The position numbers were made by a program, and so were the translations under genes. The notes below the pieces were generated by a model. It was not told where the DNA came from. It ran no database searches and saw only the letters and a list, made by a program, of their open reading frames with translations. A stretch of 11,595 bases of DNA from Acidobacteriota bacterium (GTDB lineage: Bacteria > Acidobacteriota > UBA6911 > JACQSX01): the NCBI GenBank assembly GCA_016199665.1, contig JACQGG010000225.1:1-11595 (forward strand), given 5' to 3'. Shown piece by piece: positions 5,844 to 11,595 of this stretch; the first letter of the stretch is position 1; each line of letters begins with the position of its first letter.

Positions 5844-7552
5844 GGTTTGTCCGCCGGGAGCGATCTTCCGCGGGTGAGACTGCCCGGGCGCTCGAAGATC
5901 TTGCCGTAAAAAATGTGCTTGCGGCGCGCCAGCATCTCGTTGATGTGCCGCTGGAGCACATCACGAACGTGGTTGGAAAACTCCCTGACCTGTCGCCGGT
6001 TATCGGCATCTTCGGGACGAAGTCCCGTCAAGATCGGCGGGGCATAGCGAATGTGCCACTTGGTAGGCAGCGGAACGGGCAGCAGGGGGAATGTCGGCGT
6101 GATCGGCAGAAAGGGCCAGCCCGAGAAGCGCGTCACCGCCGAACTGTTCAGGCGCGCCAGGATCGGGAATATTTCCACGTGGCCTACCGTGGCCGCGGGA
6201 ATAACCGGGATGTTGTTTGCAATCGCCATCCTGGCGAAAGCATCCTTGCCCATTTCTCCCAACTGATAGGCGCCCCGGTACATTCTGAACGCCCCATTGA
6301 TTCCCTCGGGGAACATTCCCACCAGCTCGCCCCGTTCGAAGAGCTTTCCGGCGTTCTCCTGGCTTGCCACCACTCCTCCCTGCCGGATGAGGAAGTCGGA
6401 CAAGAAGGGGAATTTGAACAGAGAGGGGATGACCAGAAACCGAATATGACGTTTGCGCGCTTCGAGAATCAACGAGCGGTGCATGACGCCGTCAAACGGC
6501 ATAAACCCGCGATGATTGGAAACCAGCAGGGCCGGTCCGGTTGCCGGCACATGCTCGATCCCCTCGGATTCCACGCGCCAGTATAACTTGCGCAGAAAGT
6601 TGAACCAGAGCTTGTACTTTTCGAGATACTCGGGGTCGAGTCCGAAATCGTCGTAGCACTCCTTGAGCTTGTCTGGCCTGCCCTGTCCGGAATTGCGCAA
6701 GAACTGCCTTAGGGCCTGGACGCTGTCAGATTGCGCGGTGAAACCGAGTTGCCGGCAGGCGCGCTCCGATGAGATCGTCCAGTTGTAGCGGACCTGCTCG
6801 ATGCTCTCGGCCGGGAAGTCTGAGAATCCGGACCGCCACAACAGCCTGCGGGCGGCGCTTTGGAGAGGTCCGCCTGCAGGAAAACGAAACGGAACCGAAG
6901 CCTGAAGCGCCCGCCTGAAAGAAACAACGCCCGGAGGGGAGATGTTGAAGATGCCGGGTGCATCCGACAGGACGCCAGCGACCAGGGCGCCGGCGGCGTC
7001 CGACAGGGTCAACAACTGAACGGGGGGATTGTAGCCGGCCCATGGCGCGCTTGCTCTCCCGGAAAGGAGCCAGGTGATGAAATCCCTCTCAGCCGGTTCC
7101 AGGACGGTGGCCAGACGCAATGCGGCCGCGGAAAAACGGTTTCTTGCCGCTTTCCACAGGATCTCCTCGGCCGACAGCCAACGGCGATACAAGGACGCTT
7201 TCGGCAGCAGCGATGCCCGTGCTTCGTGCAGGAGTCCGGGGTTCTTCATGCTGGAGCCATAGACAAATGCGTGGCTGCGCAGCACGACCCGGACCAGCTC
7301 CGGGCTGAGCGCCGCGGCAAGCAAGATCTCAAGCGCTGCCAGGTCTTCTCCAAGCCGGGCGGTGCGGCGATGCGCCATGGATGCCCGGAAGGGGAAGCAG
7401 AGAATCCGAGACGGCCTGAAGCGCGCCAGTTCGGCGGCTGACGCGGAACTTTCAAAGAAGGCAACCGGATGTCCGCGCTCCTGCAGGGCGTTGCCCGCGG
7501 TCCGGGCCAGGACTCCGGCGTGTCCGACGATCGCAACAGGGCAAGGAGTCAT
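5840..7552 (-). CDS. Fused degenerate NAD-epimerase-like domain and PlsC-type acyltransferase
   Basis: 570 residues in two parts. Residues 1-285 look like an extended SDR/NAD-epimerase: strand VAIVGHAGVLA (6-16), where the third Gly of GxxGxxG is Ala16; a VYGS segment (97-100); and an expected YxxxK that reads YRRWL (122-126), so the catalytic Lys is lost. Residues about 300-550 are a lysophospholipid or glycerolipid acyltransferase: SNHRGFMPFDG (345-355) gives His347 and Asp354 in HX6D spacing, as I recall for one PlsC branch, rather than HX4D; FPEG is at 414-417. It would move an acyl chain to a glycerolipid or other alcohol at the membrane. From memory, Mycobacterium tuberculosis has neighbouring separate genes of these two types (Rv0501, Rv0502). 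The ATG at 7552 lies 15 bases after the DinB stop; its end overlaps UbiB by four bases (ATGA). Confidence 0.92.
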   Translation of the reverse strand: MTPCPVAIVGHAGVLARTAGNALQERGHPVAFFESSASAAELARFRPSRILCFPFRASMAHRRTARLGEDLAALEILLAAALSPELVRVVLRSHAFVYGSSMKNPGLLHEARASLLPKASLYRRWLSAEEILWKAARNRFSAAALRLATVLEPAERDFITWLLSGRASAPWAGYNPPVQLLTLSDAAGALVAGVLSDAPGIFNISPPGVVSFRRALQASVPFRFPAGGPLQSAARRLLWRSGFSDFPAESIEQVRYNWTISSERACRQLGFTAQSDSVQALRQFLRNSGQGRPDKLKECYDDFGLDPEYLEKYKLWFNFLRKLYWRVESEGIEHVPATGPALLVSNHRGFMPFDGVMHRSLILEARKRHIRFLVIPSLFKFPFLSDFLIRQGGVVASQENAGKLFERGELVGMFPEGINGAFRMYRGAYQLGEMGKDAFARMAIANNIPVIPAATVGHVEIFPILARLNSSAVTRFSGWPFLPITPTFPLLPVPLPTKWHIRYAPPILTGLRPEDADNRRQVREFSNHVRDVLQRHINEMLARRKHIFYGKIFERPGSLTRGRSLPADKP

Positions 7553-7567
7553 GAAAGGCCGGAGGTC

Positions 7568-8206
7568 TTAATGCGGAAAATCGGGATTCTCCTGGATGGA
7601 CTTGATCTGAAGCCTGTGGCGCTGGTCATGGCTTGCGATCAACTCCAGAATTCCGTAGATATCTCGGTCTCCGACAAGAGGGTGCACGATGCGGAAGCGG
7701 GACAGGTCCCATTGCGCCGCCGGCGCCAGCAGCTTCAAAGTGGTTTGTCTCACCCGGCCGACAAGCTCCAGCAAGGTCGAAGACGGGAGGCCATGCGTCG
7801 GTTGCATTTTTGGTCCGGCCTGCATTTTGATCAGCGGGACGGCAAACAGCGTCGACTGCAGCGGGCCGGGTACGAAATTGACCATGAACGAGAGCGGCCC
7901 AAGTACCAGAGGCGATCGCAAGAGAGCATCGGGGATCGCCGCAGAACTGAACGGGATTTCCTGGAGGGAGATCTCTCTTCTGGCGCCGCGCTGCGGGTCT
8001 CCCTTGTCCAGTAATTCCCGCACATAGCCCTGCCACAGTTTTTCTGCGAGCGCGACGTGGTGAACCACCTCGCCCACTGACCAGGCCGGGCGCGACGGCT
8101 TGAAGTCCAACTGCGGCTGGCTCATCCGGCCGATTCCTTCCAGCAGCAGCGCGCGCTCCTGCTCGAGGCGGCTGACGGCTCTGGACAATTGCTCCCTGTT
8201 TGTCAT
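7568..8206 (-). CDS. DinB-fold (DinB/YfiT-like) putative metal-dependent protein
   Basis: 212 residues from ATG 8206. The DinB four-helix fold is suggested by WSVGEVVHHVALAE (42-55) and a C-terminal SHDQRHRLQ (192-200), supplying a His triad (His50, His193, His197) that usually binds a divalent metal. The family includes thiol-dependent S-transferases and many members of unknown role; no substrate can be assigned. The middle (about 95-140) is Pro- and Leu-rich and longer than in small DinB proteins. The start is ambiguous: TTG at 8275 would overlap the TetR stop as TTGA, but the added 23 residues are Pro/Arg-rich, unlike a DinB N-terminus, and neither start has a strong Shine-Dalgarno. I prefer ATG 8206. 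It sits in the right block between the regulator and the acyltransferase fusion. Confidence 0.85.
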   Translation of the reverse strand: MTNREQLSRAVSRLEQERALLLEGIGRMSQPQLDFKPSRPAWSVGEVVHHVALAEKLWQGYVRELLDKGDPQRGARREISLQEIPFSSAAIPDALLRSPLVLGPLSFMVNFVPGPLQSTLFAVPLIKMQAGPKMQPTHGLPSSTLLELVGRVRQTTLKLLAPAAQWDLSRFRIVHPLVGDRDIYGILELIASHDQRHRLQIKSIQENPDFPH

Positions 8207-8271
8207 GGCCGGGTTGCGCCTTCGGCGACAGGATCTCCAGGGTGGATTAAGAGCCGCAGGGGGACCATCGA

Positions 8272-8901
8272 TCAACGTACCGTGCCGGTCAAAAACAATT
8301 CTGAAATACCCTTGACCAGGCGATCGTCGTCCATAGACTCCACCGACTTGCCGCCGAACAGTTCCATGAGCAACAGAGAGAAAACCAAAGAGGAGAGGAA
8401 GAACGCGGCTGCGGCTTCGGTGTCGATGTCAGCGCGCAGTTCGCCGCGCTGCTGCCGCGCCTTTAGAAAATCGGTGAAGAGCTGGCGGCCCCGCTGGATG
8501 AAGGTGCGGTAAAACACCGTCGCAAACTCCGGGTTGCGCATGGCCTCGGTCATCATGGTTCCGAGAAAGCCGATGTGGGTTCGGCATTCATCGATCAGGA
8601 TATGCGCCATCCCTTCCAGTTCATCGCGAAGCGTCTCGCCGGGAAAACGGAGTTCCGGGACCGGGGCGGAGCCGGCGATCAATTCCAGCTCGCGCTCCAG
8701 CACCGCCCGAATCAGTCCCTCGCTGCCGCCGAAGTGGATATAGATCCGGGGAGCCGCGATTCCGCATTTTTCAGCCACCTTGTCGAGGAACGTCGCCTGC
8801 AGGCCGCCTCGGGAAAGCAGTTCCATTGTGGAATCCAGGACCCTCTTTTGCTCCTCGGCGCTTAAACCGCGATCCACCCTGTCTGCCGATGAGTCACTCA
8901 T
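8272..8901 (-). CDS. TetR/AcrR-family transcriptional regulator
   Basis: 209 residues with the TetR layout: an N-terminal three-helix DNA-binding domain (helix-turn-helix about 38-57, FLDKVAEKCGIAAPRIYIHF, followed by GGSEGLI) and a divergent all-helical ligand and dimerisation domain. The ligand cannot be predicted. ATG 8901 has a strong AAGGAGG nine bases upstream and overlaps the oxidoreductase stop by eight bases (ATGAGTGA). A TetR gene embedded inside the cluster in the same direction often represses its own operon; lipid or acyl-CoA ligands are common in such settings, which is inference here. No operator palindrome was found inside the window's right block, since the block's promoter lies beyond the right edge. 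Confidence 0.94.
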   Translation of the reverse strand: MSDSSADRVDRGLSAEEQKRVLDSTMELLSRGGLQATFLDKVAEKCGIAAPRIYIHFGGSEGLIRAVLERELELIAGSAPVPELRFPGETLRDELEGMAHILIDECRTHIGFLGTMMTEAMRNPEFATVFYRTFIQRGRQLFTDFLKARQQRGELRADIDTEAAAAFFLSSLVFSLLLMELFGGKSVESMDDDRLVKGISELFLTGTVR

Positions 8902-10447
8902 ATCCTTTACCCTCCTTTATCTCGTGCCGGCTCAGGTCCGGGGGCTCATGCTCGAACGATCCTGCGCAACTTGCCGCCTTGCTCCTGCCGGTGAGAATGC
9001 GATCAGCGACGCGCTGCGCTGAGACAATCACCGGTACAATGCCCCCTCCGGGCTGCGTCCAATGGCCCACCAGGTAAAGGTTTTGGATCGCCGTCTCATT
9101 GGCGGGGCGCAGGGATCCCAACTGTTCGGGCGACATCTCCCAGCCCAACATGGCGCCTTGGTGGTTCAAAGTGTACTGATAGGATGTGTTGGCTGCGGCG
9201 CTCAACTGGATCACGATGTGATTGTCGATGCCCGGAAGGATCCGGCGCAACTGTCCCATGATGTAATGCTCGGTTTCCTGCTTGACTTCACGCCAGTTCA
9301 CCACTTTGTCATACTCGACAGCGTTCCATTTCTGGATAATCAAGATGTCATGGTTCGGCGGGGCGACGCTGGCGTCCAACAGTGTCGTAAAAAAGACCTT
9401 AAAGAAGGTGCGGATCAGGTCCTCGGGATCCCAGGATGTCCAATAGTACCCCTCGATGGATTCCATGACTTGGCGCGGCAGCTTTTTTAAGCCCATGTGT
9501 GTGATAAAGCATGGAATTGAAGGCCGGAGTTGCATCAGCCCGTCGATGACAGCCCGACCGCAATGTTCTTCTCCGATCAGCCGCCGGTAGGTCTGCACCA
9601 TGTCGGCGTTGGAGACCACGACGGGCGCGCGAAACGCAACGCTCTCTTTGCTGTGCCCGAAGCGCGGCTGCACCGCCACACCGACGGCGCGTCCCTGTTC
9701 GATGAGTATGCGCTGGACGGCGCTGCAAAGCAGCACGTGGCCCCCCTTTTGCTTGAGAGAATCTCCAAGCGCATCTGCAAACACCTGGGATCCTCCTCTG
9801 GGATAGTAGTTACCCAGGAAATAGGCGAGGCGCAGCGTCGAGTCAAAAAGAAAGGACGTGCGGCTGGGGAGAGACCCCCAGTGAGAGTGGTCGGCGATGA
9901 GATAAGCCCGCAGTTTTGGATCCTGGAAGTGTTCCAGTAGTTTTTCTTCCACCGTGCAGAACCGATATTTCTCAGCCTTTTCGTTGGGGATGTCCCTGAA
10001 GTAGTAGAGCAGGCCGTAGAGGTAGGCTTCCCTCACTTCGGCGAAAAACCGATCGATCTGGGTTGCCTGATGAGGAAAGCGGTCCTTGAGCCTGCGCAGG
10101 TAGAGGGAGAAATCGGCAGGCACGACAAATGTTTCTCCATCGGGAAAGTGGAACTTATCGACCGGATCCATCTTGATCCACTCGGTGGAAATCCCGAGTT
10201 TGTTGAGGAGCTTTCCTGGAAAAGTGGACGGATTGCCCAACAGCGGATAGAAGTGAGTGGCGGCATCAAAGATGAATTTCTTGCGTCGAAACGTGCTGCA
10301 GTAGCCCCCCAGCACATAATGCTGCTCTATGATCAGCACCCTCAGCCCCGCCTGAGCCAGCAGGTTGGCGCAGAACAGCCCGCCGATGCCGGAACCGATC
10401 ACAATCACATCATAGTCAGCCGGATACTCGCGGCCGTAAACTTTCAC
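8894..10447 (-). CDS. FAD-dependent oxidoreductase, phytoene desaturase/CrtISO/RetSat-like
   Basis: 517 residues. The N-terminal Rossmann motif VIVIGSGIGG (14-23), Glu41 at the end of the second strand, and GGYCSTFRRKKFIFDAATHF (47-66) are typical of the CrtI, carotenoid isomerase and retinol saturase superfamily. The C-terminal FAD-contacting stretch NLYLVGHWTQPGGG (456-469) is also typical. These enzymes desaturate, isomerise or saturate polyprenoid chains; the substrate cannot be told, and no phytoene synthase lies in view. The last 40 or so residues are charged and low in structure. The start is GTG 10447: GGAGG lies six bases upstream and the GTG overlaps the SDR stop as GTGA. With HMG-CoA reductase two genes upstream it points to isoprenoid chemistry. 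Confidence 0.93.
   Translation of the reverse strand: MKVYGREYPADYDVIVIGSGIGGLFCANLLAQAGLRVLIIEQHYVLGGYCSTFRRKKFIFDAATHFYPLLGNPSTFPGKLLNKLGISTEWIKMDPVDKFHFPDGETFVVPADFSLYLRRLKDRFPHQATQIDRFFAEVREAYLYGLLYYFRDIPNEKAEKYRFCTVEEKLLEHFQDPKLRAYLIADHSHWGSLPSRTSFLFDSTLRLAYFLGNYYPRGGSQVFADALGDSLKQKGGHVLLCSAVQRILIEQGRAVGVAVQPRFGHSKESVAFRAPVVVSNADMVQTYRRLIGEEHCGRAVIDGLMQLRPSIPCFITHMGLKKLPRQVMESIEGYYWTSWDPEDLIRTFFKVFFTTLLDASVAPPNHDILIIQKWNAVEYDKVVNWREVKQETEHYIMGQLRRILPGIDNHIVIQLSAAANTSYQYTLNHQGAMLGWEMSPEQLGSLRPANETAIQNLYLVGHWTQPGGGIVPVIVSAQRVADRILTGRSKAASCAGSFEHEPPDLSRHEIKEGKGYE
8911..8917 (-). promoter_or_regulatory. Strong Shine-Dalgarno site for the TetR gene
   Basis: AAGGAGG on the minus strand, nine bases before ATG 8901 and inside the end of the oxidoreductase gene. 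It is the best ribosome-binding site in the window, so the regulator may be translated independently of its upstream neighbour. Confidence 0.7.
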
Positions 10448-11190
10448 GTCATTCCTCCGTCCACGGCCAGGACCTGTCCGGTGATGTAGCCGGCATCCTC
10501 TCCGGCCAGGAACGCGACCACATGCGCCACCTGGGTGGGGGAGCCGGGGGCCCCCATGGGAATCTGCGCAGCCAGGCGTTTGCGCGCCTCCTCAGGCATA
10601 TCCTGGAGCATGTCGGTTTGAATAAGGCCGGGAGCGACGGCGTTAACTCGAATCTGAAATCGAGCCACCTCTTTTGAGAGAGCCTTAGTAAAGCCAATAA
10701 CGCCAGCCTTGGACGCCGAGTAGTTGCTTTGGCCCGCCAAACCGGTCAATCCACTGACGCTGACGACATTAACGATCGCCCCTCTTTTTCGCTTCATCAT
10801 ACCAAAGATGACGGCGCGGCAGTAGTTAAAGGTGCCGCCCAGGTTTGTCTCGATCACTTCACTCCAAGCCTCCGGGTGCATCTTGTATAGAGCGGAATCG
10901 CGTTTGACACCCGCGTTGTTGACCAGCAGATCTGTAGGGCCGAGAGACTTCTCGACTTCCACGATTACTTCACGTGCGCGCGGGTAGTTCCGGACGTCAG
11001 CTTGATAGGCTGATGCGACAAGACCCTGCGCCCGCAATTGATCCACAACCTCAGTCGCCGCCCTGGCGTTGCTGCTAAAGGTAAACGCGACCCTCCAGCC
11101 CGAGCGAGCCAGTTGTTCGACAATGGCGCGGCCGATACCGCGGCTGCCGCCGGTGACCAGAGCAACCCGATTGTCACTGCTGTTTGTCAC
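10444..11190 (-). CDS. FabG-like short-chain dehydrogenase/reductase
   Basis: 248-residue classical SDR with all landmarks: cofactor motif TGGSRGIG (13-20), NNAG (91-94), Asn116, catalytic Ser144, Tyr157 and Lys161 (YSASK), and the C-terminal GQVLAVDGG. Length and spacing fit 3-oxoacyl-[acyl-carrier-protein] reductase and the related acetoacetyl-CoA reductases (PhaB type). Substrate choice among acyl-ACP, acyl-CoA or another ketone cannot be decided from sequence; its setting outside a fatty-acid operon argues against housekeeping FabG. The start is GTG 11190 with GAGAGG four bases upstream, 14 bases after the HMG-CoA reductase stop. Its TGA overlaps the next gene's GTG. Confidence 0.95.
   Translation of the reverse strand: MTNSSDNRVALVTGGSRGIGRAIVEQLARSGWRVAFTFSSNARAATEVVDQLRAQGLVASAYQADVRNYPRAREVIVEVEKSLGPTDLLVNNAGVKRDSALYKMHPEAWSEVIETNLGGTFNYCRAVIFGMMKRKRGAIVNVVSVSGLTGLAGQSNYSASKAGVIGFTKALSKEVARFQIRVNAVAPGLIQTDMLQDMPEEARKRLAAQIPMGAPGSPTQVAHVVAFLAGEDAGYITGQVLAVDGGMT
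10454..10458 (-). promoter_or_regulatory. Shine-Dalgarno site fixing the GTG start of the FAD oxidoreductase
   Basis: GGAGG on the minus strand, six bases before GTG 10447, within the last codons of the SDR. It supports the GTG start with the GTGA overlap. Confidence 0.7.
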
Positions 11191-11204
11191 GTTACCTCTC
11201 GCCT

Positions 11205-11595
11205 CTAGCCTCCGACCTCTACCTTCGGCCGATTGCGCCCATAGCGCTCATGGGCGGTTGCAAACTCCCCGGACGCAATGGCGCTCGCCATAGAGATTTC
11301 TCCGCCAAGCAGCGCGGCCGCAACAATCTCGGCCAGCTTCCTTGCCTTGCCGGCTCCGTAGCAGTCGAGCATCTGCAGGCACTCCCGCTGCGTTGCCAAT
11401 CCTGTGCCGCCGCCGACGGTGGCCACTGAGAGCGCCGGAAGGGTCACGCTGGCATGAAGACCGCCATCGGCCAGCTCAAAGCTGGTGACCCCGCACGCGG
11501 AGTTGACGACATTGGCAACATCCTGGCCGGTGGCAATGAACATGGCGGTCAGGCCGTTTGCATACTGGCCGTTGTAGCCGACCGAGTTGGCGCCC
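11205..11595 (-). CDS. hmgA: HMG-CoA reductase, class I, C-terminal part (N-terminus beyond window)
   Basis: The frame is open to the window's right edge, so only about the last 129 residues are present. The stretch GYNGQYANGLTAMFIATGQD contains the catalytic Asp of GQD; further on are VGGGTGLATQRECLQML, typical of class I enzymes, and a C-terminal ATAHERYGRNRP that carries the catalytic His in the mobile tail. The enzyme reduces HMG-CoA to mevalonate with NADPH, the committed step of the mevalonate route to isoprenoids. It ends with TAG at 11205, 14 bases before the SDR start, so it is probably cotranscribed with the right block. The catalytic Lys and Glu lie outside the window and could not be checked. 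Confidence 0.94.
   Translation of the reverse strand, partial: GANSVGYNGQYANGLTAMFIATGQDVANVVNSACGVTSFELADGGLHASVTLPALSVATVGGGTGLATQRECLQMLDCYGAGKARKLAEIVAAALLGGEISMASAIASGEFATAHERYGRNRPKVEVGG

Noticed and set aside
5915..6586. 223-codon open frame on the plus strand
   Set aside because: Antisense to the acyltransferase domain, which has clear motifs; the plus-strand protein is Arg/Gln/His-rich with no recognisable fold.
7469..8014. 181-codon open frame on the plus strand
   Set aside because: Straddles the ends of two well-supported minus-strand genes and resembles no family; a GGAGG near 7561 in front of ATG is probably chance.
8207..8275. Extended DinB start at TTG 8275
   Set aside because: The TTGA overlap is attractive, but the extra 23 residues are Pro/Arg-rich and unlike the family, and no Shine-Dalgarno precedes it; kept as an alternative only.

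Overview
All eleven protein genes I can support lie on the minus strand, so the window reads from right to left and is almost wholly coding. The DNA is GC-rich by eye, with tight bacterial gene spacing (ATGA, GTGA and TAATG junctions), Shine-Dalgarno sites of the GGAGG type and several TTG or GTG starts. I see no rRNA, tRNA, CRISPR or mobile element. The content (class I HMG-CoA reductase, UbiB kinases, paired ArsA-like ATPases, a fused SDR-acyltransferase) suggests a chromosomal segment of a GC-rich free-living bacterium, perhaps Acidobacteriota or a deltaproteobacterial/myxobacterial lineage. That placement is a guess from gene content.

Right block (11595 to 4191), probably one operon: the C-terminal end of an HMG-CoA reductase; a FabG-like SDR; a phytoene-desaturase/CrtISO-like FAD oxidoreductase; a TetR regulator; a DinB-fold protein; a fusion of a degenerate NAD-epimerase-like domain with a PlsC-type acyltransferase; and an intact ABC1/UbiB kinase with a C-terminal membrane hairpin. 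Most junctions overlap by a few bases or are separated by about 15 bases.

A 201-base gap (4190 to 3990) is the only sizeable non-coding stretch. It is locally more AT-rich and holds small repeats, but no promoter or terminator I would defend.

Left block (3989 to 1): a small phasin-like helical protein with a Lys/Ala tail; a second ABC1/UbiB-like protein that keeps the overall layout and C-terminal membrane hairpin but has lost most catalytic residues; and two adjacent, translationally coupled ArsA/Get3-like ATPases, the last cut by the window start.

The recurring theme is an intact enzyme paired with a degenerate partner: UbiB with pseudo-UbiB, two ArsA-like subunits with different active-site losses, and an acyltransferase fused to an SDR-like domain lacking its catalytic Lys. 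With the isoprenoid-type enzymes and the phasin-like protein, I infer a membrane or lipid-granule system handling isoprenoid or neutral lipids, regulated by UbiB proteins and serviced by a heterodimeric Get3-like ATPase. The parts are recognisable families; the combined role is my hypothesis.
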